The translations under genes were made by a program, and so were the position numbers. Positions 1-8,048 of a stretch of 35,548 nt of DNA are shown here, piece by piece. The stretch's first letter is position 1. Every line of letters begins with the position of its first letter. The stretch is from the NCBI GenBank assembly GCA_947457095.1, contig CANGUK010000012.1:1-35548 (forward strand), written 5' to 3'. Below the pieces are notes generated by a model. The model searched no databases and was not told the DNA's origin. It was given only the letters and a program-made list of their open reading frames with translations. This DNA is from Cyclobacteriaceae bacterium (GTDB taxonomy: Bacteria > Bacteroidota > Bacteroidia > Cytophagales > Cyclobacteriaceae).

Positions 1-4
1 AAAA

Positions 5-77
<73 letters not shown>

Positions 78-78
78 C

Positions 79-105
79 AAAAGCCCTTGAAAAAGGGCTT
101 TTTCA
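79..105 (+). terminator. Rho-independent terminator after tRNA-Gly
   Basis: AAAAGCCCTT and AAGGGCTTTTT arms flank a short A-rich loop, and a T run follows the hairpin. It lies directly 3' of tRNA-Gly and separates it from tRNA-Leu. Confidence 0.8.
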
Positions 106-152
106 TTTCAGCTCAGGGAAACCTGACTGAAAACTCTACATCGGTAGAGGAA

Positions 153-236
153 GCCGGGATGGTGGAATAGGTAGACACGCAAGACTTAAAATCTTGTGGC
201 CATCTGGCCGTGCGGGTTCGATTCCCGCTCCTGGTA
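153..236 (+). tRNA. tRNA-Leu (anticodon TAA)
   Basis: A class II tRNA with a long variable arm (TGGCCATCTGGCCG region). The anticodon stem CAAGA/TCTTG encloses loop CTTAAAA, giving anticodon TAA, which reads UUA leucine. The acceptor GCCGGGA pairs with TCCTGGT using two G-U pairs, the T loop reads TTCGATT, and the discriminator is A236. CCA is not encoded. Confidence 0.95.
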
Positions 237-237
237 C

Positions 238-266
238 AAAAGCCCCGTAATGCTACGGGGCTTTTT
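238..266 (+). terminator. Terminator between tRNA-Leu and the convergent glgP-like gene
   Basis: AAAAGCCCCGTA and TACGGGGCTTTTT form a strong stem around a 4-nt ATGC loop, followed by T-rich sequence on the plus strand. It ends 12 bases before the stop of the minus-strand phosphorylase-like gene. The A run on the 5' side gives a shorter U tract in the minus direction, so it may work both ways. Confidence 0.85.
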
Positions 267-277
267 GTTTTTAAGAC

Positions 278-1933
278 CTACTTGTAAATCAATTCGTAGT
301 ATTCTCTCGCCATGCGGTTGCTTTCAAAAGTGACCCGCACGTCTTGCATCCCTGCCTGAACAATGTCTCGCCATTTTCTCTTGTTGCTGTAGTAGAGCGG
401 GAGAATTTCACTGTTCAAAATTTGGTATAAGTTTTCCAAATCCTGATCATCCTGGTCTTCTATAGGCAGGTGGTGGTAGTCGCACTGGGGAACGATGAAA
501 CTGTTTTCTCCGTGACGAGCAAACTCACAAATCCAACCGTCATCCGTACTGAAGTTGACCGAGCCATTCATGGAGGCAGTCATTCCCGAGGTGCCCGAGG
601 CCTCTCGTGGTACTCGAGGGTTGTTGAGCCAGAGGTCGGAGGCCTGCTTCAATCGCTTGCTCAACGCCAATTCATAGCCTACACAGACGGCCACATTTTT
701 GTGGCGCTTGCTGAGATGTACTAGAGAATTGAACACGGAGATTGCTCCATAGTCCATGGGATAGGGCTTACCTGCCCAGATGATTTGAATTGGAAGCTGT
801 GAATTATTCACGAGGGCCTCGAATTTTTCCAAATCCCGGGTGATTAATTCTGGCCGTTTGTAGGAAGCAAAGCGTCTTGCCCAGACGATGGTTAGCACGT
901 CGGGATCAAAAATTTTGCCTGTTTGGTCGGCCACGATTTCAAAGGCCCGCTTCTTGAGGTACCGCTTGCGATCATCAAATGCCGCATTGTCTGCTTCTTC
1001 CATGAAGCGATACAATTGCTTGTCTGCCCAGTATTTCCAGTTTTGAGCGTTGGTGATCGATTGGATGGCAGGGATTCCAGCATAGTCCCCCCACATCTGT
1101 CTGCTCACCTCTCCATGAAGTTTGCTCACTCCATTCGCCGCTCGCGCAAAACGTAATGCGGCTAGACTGTGATTGAATTGGGAACCCTCCATTCCAGTAA
1201 GTTCTCTGACCTCCTCTACGGAATGTCCATAGAAGTAGCTCATCTTTTCACAGAGGTGGAAATCGTGTTTCTCATTACCTGCTTCTTCTGGAGTGTGTGT
1301 GGTGAATACCATTCGCTTTTGAACGTCTTCCTTCTTCCCATACTTTTTCATCAAGTAAAAGGCGCAACTGACTCCATGTGCTTCGTTGAGGTGGTAGACC
1401 TCAGGATTGAAGCCTAGGATATCGATTAGGGTAGCTCCGCCAATGCCCAAGAGCATCATTTGCGCCACTTTGGCGGCGGTATCCGAGTCGTACAAGCGAT
1501 GGGTGATCGTTTGGCTCAGGTAGTCATTTTCCGGGAGGTCGGTACTCAACAAAAATAGTGGCGCAGACTGGAAGGTCTCTGGAGCCAAGTAAAATGCCTT
1601 TACCCAGACCGGTTGGTTGTGAACAAGAATGGTAAACTTGATTCCGGTGTCCTCCAAAAAACTGTTGTTTTTCTCGTACCACTCCGGCTTTAAGGTTTGG
1701 TCCTGATTGCGAAGTTGATCGTAGTAGCCATACTTCCAAAGGATACCGATGCCAATCAGGTTTTGCTTGAGTTCGTAGGCGCTGCGCAAATGGGAGCCTG
1801 AAAGGAAGCCAAGCCCCCCGCTGTAGATCTTTAGCGGCTGGTGGATGGCAAATTCCATCGAAAAATAGGCTACCGATTTGGAATAGGCCTTTGCAGGGGT
1901 GTAGGGAACTGTATAGTTGTTGAACTTAGTCAT
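278..1933 (-). CDS. Short-form alpha-glucan phosphorylase homologue (GT35) lacking the PLP lysine
   Basis: 551 aa from ATG at 1933; the ORF track starts upstream at a TTG, which I do not favour. Glycogen/maltodextrin phosphorylases use phosphate to release glucose-1-phosphate from alpha-1,4-glucans. Family landmarks seen in order are YFSMEFAIHQPLKIYSGGLG near the N-terminus, HLNEAHG, FTTHTPEEAGNEKH, WARRFASYKRPEL, IWAGKPYPMDYG and PREASGTSGMTASMNG. In characterised enzymes the last motif carries the pyridoxal-phosphate Schiff-base lysine (GMK or NMK). Here that position is Thr452 (codon ACT). The length fits the short archaeal/bacterial form rather than the ~850-aa form. It has no glycogen-metabolism neighbours. 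A weak -7-like TTCATTTG lies 34 nt upstream. Family assignment is secure; phosphorylase activity is doubtful. Confidence 0.85.
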   Translation of the reverse strand: MTKFNNYTVPYTPAKAYSKSVAYFSMEFAIHQPLKIYSGGLGFLSGSHLRSAYELKQNLIGIGILWKYGYYDQLRNQDQTLKPEWYEKNNSFLEDTGIKFTILVHNQPVWVKAFYLAPETFQSAPLFLLSTDLPENDYLSQTITHRLYDSDTAAKVAQMMLLGIGGATLIDILGFNPEVYHLNEAHGVSCAFYLMKKYGKKEDVQKRMVFTTHTPEEAGNEKHDFHLCEKMSYFYGHSVEEVRELTGMEGSQFNHSLAALRFARAANGVSKLHGEVSRQMWGDYAGIPAIQSITNAQNWKYWADKQLYRFMEEADNAAFDDRKRYLKKRAFEIVADQTGKIFDPDVLTIVWARRFASYKRPELITRDLEKFEALVNNSQLPIQIIWAGKPYPMDYGAISVFNSLVHLSKRHKNVAVCVGYELALSKRLKQASDLWLNNPRVPREASGTSGMTASMNGSVNFSTDDGWICEFARHGENSFIVPQCDYHHLPIEDQDDQDLENLYQILNSEILPLYYSNKRKWRDIVQAGMQDVRVTFESNRMAREYYELIYK

Positions 1934-1966
1934 CTTGGTCGTCGATTTGAATCGGAAATTTACAAC

Positions 1967-1974
1967 CAAATGAA
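1967..1974 (-). promoter_or_regulatory. Possible -7 box of the glgP-like gene
   Basis: The minus strand reads TTCATTTG, one base from the Bacteroidota TAnnTTTG consensus, about 34 nt upstream of the chosen ATG. No -33 TTTG is seen. It overlaps the edge of the adjacent nested hairpin. Confidence 0.3.
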
Positions 1975-1976
1975 TG

Positions 1977-2031
1977 AAACAGGGGATAAGCCAAACTTTT
2001 TTAAAGAAAAAAGTCAGTTTATCCCCTGTTT
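1977..2031. repeat. Nested perfect inverted repeat
   Basis: The outer arms AAACAGGGGATAA (1977-1989) and TTATCCCCTGTTT (2019-2031) are perfect 13-bp complements. Inside them ACTTTTTT (1995-2002) and AAAAAAGT (2007-2014) form a second perfect 8-bp stem around AAAG. It lies between the stop of the esterase gene and the start of the glgP-like gene, both on the minus strand. It could be a terminator for the esterase or a small palindromic mobile or REP-like unit; its 3' flank has only a short T run on the minus strand. Confidence 0.7.
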
Positions 2032-2087
2032 ACCGTTCCTTGAATTATCGCGAAACAAACGAACCACGAATCATCAGCTCCCTAAAA

Positions 2088-3752
2088 TCAAGAGGTAGGT
2101 AGCGCGGTTCGTGCTGCTCGATCTGGATCGTTTTGAACCTCAGAGACATCGTTGAGCACCATGGTTTCTCCTTTTTCAACGCTGAATTTAGGCCAGGAAG
2201 GTAGCCCCGCCCCATTAGGATTGCCTGTTTTCATGAACGCGAGCAAGGAGGCAGACATTTTATCTGCAAGAGCTCGAGGCCGCTTTCCTCCACCCGTATG
2301 GGTATACATGCGGTCTGTATTGTCGTACCAAAAACAAATGTCAATGCAATGGAAAGCACGCATGCGGCCATTGTATAAATTGGGCTCCCAGCCAAACCAG
2401 GCCATGTAAACCGGCGCTTTTTGTTTGGATTTTGCGTTGCCACAAGCCACCGCATTCTGTCGGTTGGAAGCGGCCAAGGTCATGATTTCTGCAGGCTTTT
2501 TGCCAGGGAAATTGCTTTTGTAGGCTTCGTAAACCGCCGCTGCTTTGTCTGCAAATCGGGACTTCATGGCCTCAATGATTTCTGTTTCTCCGGCGGCTTC
2601 TAAAGTAGGGTTTGTACGTGTAGCTCCCCACTCGTGAAAGGTAGTGCAGATCATCAGTGGCATGTCATTGGTGTGATCGGAGGAACTACTAAAGAACTCC
2701 CCTTTTGGGACATTTACCCCGTCTGCTACTGGACCAAAGCCACCTCTAAATCCAGGCAAAGGGTTTTCCTTGCGCAAGCGATCTAGGGCTTTGTTGGCTA
2801 CATCAATGTACGTTCTCCAAGGTATATCTTGAAGTTTGTCCACCTCATTGGGAGCGAAGCCTGCTGCCTCTAGTACATAACTTCCCAGCTTTTTGCTGTA
2901 TTCTTGATCATTGGCTTTGAGCATACTTCCGCTCAAGGCAACGCCTTTGTGGACAAGTCCTTTGGCTGCCGGCATGGCCATTGTACACGTTACTTTTGCT
3001 CCCCCGCCAGATTGCCCCATGATGGTGACATTGCCGGGGTCGCCGCCAAAGTTGGCGATATTGTCTCGCACCCAATGCAGGGATGCGATGATGTCTAGCT
3101 GGCTGACATTTCCGGAAGCAGCATACTTTTCTCCTCCTACTCCAGAGAGGTCTGTAAATCCAATCGGCCCAAGTCGATGGTTGATGGATACAAATACGGC
3201 CTCTCCTTTTTTGGCAAAATTTTCTCCGTGGTAGCCATCTTGTTCAATCCCGTTTCCATTTGTAAATCCTCCCCCATGTAACCACACCAAGACGGGCCGT
3301 TTTTTTCCATCCGCAATGCCGGCAGTCCACAAGTTGAGCTTGAGACAATCTTCGGACACATCGTCGTAGTTCCAGTGGTCTGCAAAGGAAGCATGGGCAT
3401 TGGCGTAGCGTCGGTCCATGATTTGAGGAGCGGTATTTCCCCACCAAATGGTGTCTTTGACGCCTTCCCAAGGACTGGGTTTTTGTGGCGGCATGAAGCG
3501 ATTTTTTCCGGAGGTGTCTGCTCCATAGGGAACTCCGAGAAAGGTATAGACCCCATTGAGTTGGTAGCCTCTGATTTTACCAAAAGAAGTATTTGCTACG
3601 GCAATGTCATCCCCGATGTGGAGGTATTGCTCTTCTGAGTCTGCTGCTGGAGTAGAATTTGAAGAGGAGGCACTCACCGCTAAGGGAGCGGCAGCGAAAG
3701 CGGCGGATCCCAAGCCGATTTTTTGAAGGAAAGAACGTCTATTGGTTTTCAT
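2088..3752 (-). CDS. Type-B carboxylesterase, Tat-exported
   Basis: 554 aa from ATG at 3752; the upstream extension in the track is unlikely. It is an alpha/beta-hydrolase of the carboxylesterase/para-nitrobenzyl-esterase family (PF00135), which cleaves carboxylic esters. The N-terminus TNRRSFLQKIG followed by an Ala-rich stretch is a twin-arginine signal, so the enzyme probably acts in the periplasm. Visible family signatures are FGGDPGNVTIMGQSGGG with nucleophile Ser248 (GQSGG instead of the common GESAGG), the EDCLKLNLW motif, a TTFHEWGA segment fitting the acidic residue, and AFHCIDI supplying the His. The natural substrate cannot be told from sequence. It stands between the glgP-like gene and the M28 peptidase with 100-200-bp gaps, so it is probably transcribed separately. 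Confidence 0.9.
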   Translation of the reverse strand: MKTNRRSFLQKIGLGSAAFAAAPLAVSASSSNSTPAADSEEQYLHIGDDIAVANTSFGKIRGYQLNGVYTFLGVPYGADTSGKNRFMPPQKPSPWEGVKDTIWWGNTAPQIMDRRYANAHASFADHWNYDDVSEDCLKLNLWTAGIADGKKRPVLVWLHGGGFTNGNGIEQDGYHGENFAKKGEAVFVSINHRLGPIGFTDLSGVGGEKYAASGNVSQLDIIASLHWVRDNIANFGGDPGNVTIMGQSGGGAKVTCTMAMPAAKGLVHKGVALSGSMLKANDQEYSKKLGSYVLEAAGFAPNEVDKLQDIPWRTYIDVANKALDRLRKENPLPGFRGGFGPVADGVNVPKGEFFSSSSDHTNDMPLMICTTFHEWGATRTNPTLEAAGETEIIEAMKSRFADKAAAVYEAYKSNFPGKKPAEIMTLAASNRQNAVACGNAKSKQKAPVYMAWFGWEPNLYNGRMRAFHCIDICFWYDNTDRMYTHTGGGKRPRALADKMSASLLAFMKTGNPNGAGLPSWPKFSVEKGETMVLNDVSEVQNDPDRAARTALPTS

Positions 3753-3915
3753 AGTGAGGGTATTTGATGTGCTAATTCCTTCAATATCAGCCCAAAGGAT
3801 TGGATTCACAAATAGATAGCCGCTTTTTTGGGGGGTGAAAAATGGGGGTGTTAAACGGAAAAAATTGGAGATTGAAGGGGATTTGGATTCATAGAAAAAC
3901 GCCTACAGGCCCACA

Positions 3916-3954
3916 AAAACAAAAAAGCCGTTGAACAATTACTGTTCAACGGCT
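3916..3954 (-). terminator. Terminator of the M28 peptidase gene
   Basis: AGCCGTTGAACA and TGTTCAACGGCT form a perfect 12-bp stem around a 5-nt loop. On the minus strand the stem is followed by TTTTTTGTTTTTG. It lies just 3' of the M28 peptidase stop at 3977. Confidence 0.9.
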
Positions 3955-3976
3955 ACTTAATTGTTGAGAAGAATTC

Positions 3977-5218
3977 TTAGAACTTGACCTTCGTCTCTAG
4001 TCGCTGTCCTGCGCGCTGAACGACCACCTGGGTAGAATCACCCTTTTTAAATATGCTCAAGGCACGCATGTAGCCCATCATGTCGTTGATCGTGGAATCT
4101 CCAAGCTGGATGACGATATCTCCTTTCATCAAGCCAGCAGCCTGGGCAGGCTTACCTTCTGATACGCCATCGACCCGCATCCCTTTGCCATCGTAGAGGT
4201 AGTCTGGCACTACCCCCATGGAAACGGTAAATCGAGGAGAATCACTGGAGTCTTTGGTTTTGGTAAAGGCCAACTTCGGCTCAGCATCTAGTCCTGCAAT
4301 CATCCGAGAAATGTAGCGTACTACCTTGACGAGTCCATCGTAGTTGATTTTTTCCGAATCATCACTAGGCTTGTGGTAATCGGCATGCTGACCTGTGAAG
4401 AAGTGGAGCACTGGCAGGTCCTGGAGGTAAAAAGAAGTATGATCCGATGGGCCTACGCCAGATTCTGAAGGAACCAGTTTGAGGCTGTCTGTATTGATGG
4501 GGTCTAGGACAGGGGAAAAACTAGGACTCGTGCCCACTCCATGAACAGCAAGGGATTTTTCTTCGTTTAGTCGACCCACCATGTCCATGTTGATCATGTA
4601 GTTGACCGTCTTCAGGTCTAGGGTTGGGTTTTTGACAAAATAATTGGAACCCCAAAGCCCATTTTCTTCACCAGAAAAAGCAATGAAGAGAATGTTGCTT
4701 TTCAATGTTTCGTACTTGAAAATCTTAGCAAGCGCCAAAAGCGCTGCGGTACCCGAGGCATTGTCGTCAGCACCATTGTGAATGGCGGAATCTCCTCGGT
4801 GGAGGGAGCCTTGTCCGCCCATGCCCAAGTGATCAAAGTGGGCGCCGATGACGATCGTTTTGTCTGCTTTTTTATCCAAATAGGCAATTACATTTCGACC
4901 GGTAACTCCCGCGCCATCCGTACCAATTACCGCCTCCTCGTGAGGATTGCTTGGTTTGGAAACGGTGAATTCCTGGAAAAACCCATCTGTACCCATGGGG
5001 GTTAGCCCTAACTTTTCAAACTCTTGGGCAAGGTAGTCAGCTGCCATTTGCTCGCCAGTGGTACCAATGGCTCTTCCTCCCAAGTCATCGGCAGCAAGAA
5101 AGTACACGTCTTTTTTCAGCGAAGCGTGTAATTCTTCGTCCGTAGGAGGCCCATCACAGGATCCAACGAGTAGCGCAAAGACAAGAAGGGGGAGAAATTT
5201 AAATAGTTGTAGTTTCAT
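3977..5218 (-). CDS. M28-family zinc aminopeptidase with C-terminal PDZ domain, lipoprotein
   Basis: 413 aa. Family M28 enzymes are co-catalytic dizinc aminopeptidases. The N-terminus is a lipoprotein signal with lipobox ending at Cys21 (VGSC), so the mature enzyme is membrane-anchored on the outer or periplasmic side. The metal and catalytic landmarks are GAHFDH (His127), NGADDNASG (Asp151), FSGEENG (Glu184/185), NMDMVGR and a late His in HADYHKPSDD. From about residue 335 the sequence reads as a PDZ fold (RVDGVSEGKPAQAAGLMKGD, then a strand-rich end). M28 plus PDZ is a common Bacteroidota arrangement. It is transcribed alone, divergent from the TolB-like gene, with a -7 box about 20 nt upstream and a strong terminator. 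Confidence 0.93.
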   Translation of the reverse strand: MKLQLFKFLPLLVFALLVGSCDGPPTDEELHASLKKDVYFLAADDLGGRAIGTTGEQMAADYLAQEFEKLGLTPMGTDGFFQEFTVSKPSNPHEEAVIGTDGAGVTGRNVIAYLDKKADKTIVIGAHFDHLGMGGQGSLHRGDSAIHNGADDNASGTAALLALAKIFKYETLKSNILFIAFSGEENGLWGSNYFVKNPTLDLKTVNYMINMDMVGRLNEEKSLAVHGVGTSPSFSPVLDPINTDSLKLVPSESGVGPSDHTSFYLQDLPVLHFFTGQHADYHKPSDDSEKINYDGLVKVVRYISRMIAGLDAEPKLAFTKTKDSSDSPRFTVSMGVVPDYLYDGKGMRVDGVSEGKPAQAAGLMKGDIVIQLGDSTINDMMGYMRALSIFKKGDSTQVVVQRAGQRLETKVKF

Positions 5219-5236
5219 TGGGAGGGATATTTAGCC

Positions 5237-5244
5237 CAAAGATA
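5237..5244 (-). promoter_or_regulatory. -7 box for the M28 peptidase gene
   Basis: The minus strand reads TATCTTTG, a perfect match to TAnnTTTG, 18 nt before the ATG at 5218. It is the mirror image of the plus-strand box at 5253-5260. Confidence 0.65.
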
Positions 5245-5252
5245 ATAAGTAG

Positions 5253-5260
5253 TATCTTTG
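5253..5260 (+). promoter_or_regulatory. -7 box for the TolB-like gene
   Basis: TATCTTTG matches TAnnTTTG perfectly and lies 30 nt before the ATG at 5291. With CAAAGATA at 5237-5244 it forms a perfect 8-bp inverted repeat separated by 8 nt. Confidence 0.65.
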
Positions 5261-5290
5261 CCGGCACATTCTTTCTAGTCAAGATTACAG

Positions 5291-6388
5291 ATGAAAACTT
5301 TACGCCAGCTGGGAATTGTACTTCCCCTACTTATTACATCCCTTACCCTTGTAGCGCAAGAGAATCGATCCGCTTCGGATTCGGCGTTGCTTCATCCTGA
5401 GGAAATGAAATACCTCAAAAACATCAAGCAACTTACTTTTGGGGGCAACAATGCAGAGGCGTACTGGTCTTTTGATGATAGCAAGCTGGTATTTCAGTCG
5501 GACTTTGCCAAATGGGGAAATTCTTGCGATCAGATGTTTTACCTAGACTGGAAAAAGGATGATCTATCTAAAAACACTCCCGCAAGGCTTAGTACAGGAT
5601 TAGGCCGTACGACCTGCGCCTATTTTCTCCCGGGCGATAAAACGATTGTCTATGCATCTACCCACTTGGTAGACCCGGCCTGTCCGCCAGTTCCTGAGCG
5701 AAGAGCAGATGGCAAATACGTATGGCCAATCTACCCTAGCTTTGATATTTTCACGGCAGACATGAAGGGAAATATTCTTTCCCAATTGACAAAGGAGGAA
5801 GGCTACGATGCCGAAGCCACGGTATCTCCAAAAGGAGATAAAATCGTGTTTACTTCCATGCGTACAGGTGACTTGGAATTGTTTACCATGAATATTGATG
5901 GGAGCGACGTCAAACAAATCACTACCGAATTGGGCTATGATGGGGGCGCATTCTTCTCTCCCGATGGAACCAAGTTGGTCTGGAGAGCCTCTCGACCACA
6001 GACTCCGGAAGCGATCCAAGAATACAAAGACTTACTCAAAGAAGGATTGGTGAAGCCTACCGATATGGAACTGTATGTGTCCAATGTGGATGGCACAGAC
6101 ATCCGCAAGATTACCAGTTTGGGTAAGGCCAACTGGGCTCCATTTTTTCACCCATCTGGCAAGAAGTTGATTTTTGCCTCCAACCACCAAACGCAACGAG
6201 GCTATCCCTTCAACCTGTTTATGGTCAACCTAGACGGCACAGGGCTCACCCGAATTACGCATGATGGCACCTTTGATGCGTTTCCGGTATTTTCCAACAA
6301 TGGCAAGTACTTGGTATTTGCTTCCAATCGCAACAATGGCGGTACACGCGACACCAACCTATTTGTTGCGGAGTGGATTGGAGACTAA
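5291..6388 (+). CDS. TolB-like periplasmic beta-propeller protein
   Basis: 365 aa with an SpI signal peptide (LPLLITSLTLVAQ, cleavage near residue 23). The rest is a chain of PD40/WD40-like blades, each with the pattern of hydrophobic strand, SPDG or SPKGDK-type turn and (I/L)VF(T/A)S strand, such as ATVSPKGDKIVFTS, AFFSPDGTKLVWRAS, FFHPSGKKLIFASN and VFSNNGKYLVFASN. This resembles the C-terminal propeller of TolB without its N-terminal domain, and the neighbourhood has no tol/pal genes. Such stand-alone propellers are common in Bacteroidota; binding or peptidase-accessory roles are only inferred. It is divergent from the M28 peptidase, so the two may be co-regulated. Confidence 0.8.
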   Translation: MKTLRQLGIVLPLLITSLTLVAQENRSASDSALLHPEEMKYLKNIKQLTFGGNNAEAYWSFDDSKLVFQSDFAKWGNSCDQMFYLDWKKDDLSKNTPARLSTGLGRTTCAYFLPGDKTIVYASTHLVDPACPPVPERRADGKYVWPIYPSFDIFTADMKGNILSQLTKEEGYDAEATVSPKGDKIVFTSMRTGDLELFTMNIDGSDVKQITTELGYDGGAFFSPDGTKLVWRASRPQTPEAIQEYKDLLKEGLVKPTDMELYVSNVDGTDIRKITSLGKANWAPFFHPSGKKLIFASNHQTQRGYPFNLFMVNLDGTGLTRITHDGTFDAFPVFSNNGKYLVFASNRNNGGTRDTNLFVAEWIGD

Positions 6389-6419
6389 GCCACTTTAGAC
6401 AAGCAGTTCCTTTTAGAAA

Positions 6420-7949
6420 TTACAGTTGCTCAATATCGAGTAGGTAGGCCTCGGCTTGCGCGAGTATGGCCTGCTGATTACCCATCTTGTCCCAGGTGCG
6501 GTAGACCATGCCGATGCGTGGATTTTTCTCGAGCAGCTCTCGGTTGCGCGCATGAAAGTGCCAATAGAGGCTATTGAAGGGGCAGGACCCCTCTCCAGTT
6601 TTTTTGTCGGCCTGGTAGGCGCAGCTGCTGCAGTAGTTGCCCTGCTTTTTGATGTAGTTGGCTGAGGATACGTAGGGCTTGGTGCCGACGATGCCGCCGT
6701 CTGCGAATTGGCTCATGCCGCGGGTATTCGTGATTTCGACCCATTCGATGGCGTCGATGTAGATGCCTAAGTACCACCGATCGACCTCATCGGGATGGAT
6801 GCCCGCCAATAGGGAAAAGTTGCCCGTCACCATTAGTCGCTGGATGTGGTGGGCATAAGCCAAGTCCAAGGACTGGTGAATGGATTGGCTAAGGCAGTTC
6901 ATTTTTGTATTCCCCGTCCAAAACCAATCCGGAAGTTTCCGATCGTGACTAAAGTAATTGAGTTGGGCAAATTCAGGCATTTTTGCCCAGTAAATTCCCC
7001 GCATGTATTCCCGCCAGCCGATAATTTGCCGGATAAATCCTTCCACCTGGGCAATGCCAATTTGATCTTGGTGACTTGACCAGTAGGCCTCCACCGTCTG
7101 TACTACCTCCAAGGGGGAGATCATTTTGCAATTGAGGGAAAAGCTCAAGCGGGAATGGAAAAGGTAGGGGTCCCAGGTAGTGAGCGCGTCCTGGTAGGAG
7201 CCAAAGTGTACGAGTAAGTGTTCACAAAAATGGTCCAGGAGTTCAAGGCTTTCTTTTCGGGAGGTGGGCCAGACGAATGCTTCGGCATCTAGGGTGCCCA
7301 GCGTGCTCACCCCACAGCGATCCAGTAGGTCTAGTATCGGTCCAACTTGCTTGGGGTGGAGTCGGGGCGGGAGGAGGAGGGTCTTGTCTTTTAGGGCTTG
7401 GCGATTGTCTTGGTCGTAATTCCATTGGCCGGTCAGTGGCTGATTTCCTTCCATCAAGACCTGGTACTTGCGGCGCATTTCCCGATAGAAAGATTCCATT
7501 AAGAAGGTCTTTTTTCCTTTGAAAAAGGTCGTTAAAAACTCCCGGTCACTTAGAAAATGTTCGGTGTCTACTGCCTCGCAAGGGACGCCAAGGTCTGCAC
7601 AACAAGCCTTTAATTGCTGATCCAGTCGATATTCATCTGGGAGCAGGTATTCAAATCGAGTAAACCCTTCTTTGGTGACCAAGGTCTGAATTTGGGCAGG
7701 AAGGGATTGTTGATTTTGTGGGTCGTCAAGGGTCAGGTAGATGAATTGGTGTCCCTGCTCTTGGAGTTCCTTCGCGAATTGGCGCATGGACAAGAAAAAC
7801 CCAACCACTTTTTGGACGTGGTGGGTGACGTAATCGGTCTCCTGACGCATTTCCAGCATCAGGTAGGTGACGGAGGAGTTGGGTACAGCAAACCAGGAAT
7901 GCTTGCTATTGAGCTGGTCTCCCAGTACCAAACGGAGGGTCTTCGTCAT
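6420..7949 (-). CDS. FeS-type cryptochrome/photolyase (bacterial (6-4) photolyase-like)
   Basis: 509 aa, full length for the deoxyribodipyrimidine photolyase-related (FeS-BCP/PhrB) family. These are FAD enzymes that use light to repair UV photoproducts and carry a 4Fe-4S cluster. The N-terminus LRLVLGDQLN is the family start. The C-terminal half has GWREYMRG, a long TGNFSLLAGIHPDEVDRWYLG segment and NTRGMSQFADGG. The cluster cysteines are KMNC, YCSSC and SCPFN. The ATG is immediately preceded by the lysA terminator (TTTTTTTATG on the minus strand), leaving no ordinary ribosome-binding space. No -7 box is visible between lysA and this gene, so expression may depend on read-through from lysA or an unseen promoter. 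Confidence 0.93.
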   Translation of the reverse strand: MTKTLRLVLGDQLNSKHSWFAVPNSSVTYLMLEMRQETDYVTHHVQKVVGFFLSMRQFAKELQEQGHQFIYLTLDDPQNQQSLPAQIQTLVTKEGFTRFEYLLPDEYRLDQQLKACCADLGVPCEAVDTEHFLSDREFLTTFFKGKKTFLMESFYREMRRKYQVLMEGNQPLTGQWNYDQDNRQALKDKTLLLPPRLHPKQVGPILDLLDRCGVSTLGTLDAEAFVWPTSRKESLELLDHFCEHLLVHFGSYQDALTTWDPYLFHSRLSFSLNCKMISPLEVVQTVEAYWSSHQDQIGIAQVEGFIRQIIGWREYMRGIYWAKMPEFAQLNYFSHDRKLPDWFWTGNTKMNCLSQSIHQSLDLAYAHHIQRLMVTGNFSLLAGIHPDEVDRWYLGIYIDAIEWVEITNTRGMSQFADGGIVGTKPYVSSANYIKKQGNYCSSCAYQADKKTGEGSCPFNSLYWHFHARNRELLEKNPRIGMVYRTWDKMGNQQAILAQAEAYLLDIEQL

Positions 7950-7983
7950 AAAAAAAGGGCTTTAGTAACTAAAGCCCTTTTTT
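7950..7983 (-). terminator. lysA terminator abutting the photolyase start codon
   Basis: GGGCTTTAG and CTAAAGCCC pair around TAA, flanked by A and T runs so that it works on either strand. On the minus strand it follows the lysA stop at 8049, and its T tract runs straight into the photolyase ATG (7949). Confidence 0.85.
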
Positions 7984-8048
7984 GAAAAGAATGTTTGGCA
8001 ATGTGCAAGAATTGCTGATTTACTTTTAGCAGGATTCTAGGAACTCCT

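Noticed and set aside
470-724. Plus-strand 84-aa ORF within the glgP-like gene
   Set aside because: It lies entirely antisense to a strongly conserved GT35 coding region and encodes no recognisable motif. It is a shadow ORF, as are most plus-strand ORFs across 278-5218.
2911-3234. Plus-strand 107-aa ORF opposite the esterase
   Set aside because: It is antisense to the catalytic-Ser region of the esterase, and its composition follows from the opposing codons.
3137-3583. 148-aa minus-strand ORF inside the esterase
   Set aside because: It is a frame-shifted shadow of the carboxylesterase, whose own frame is intact.
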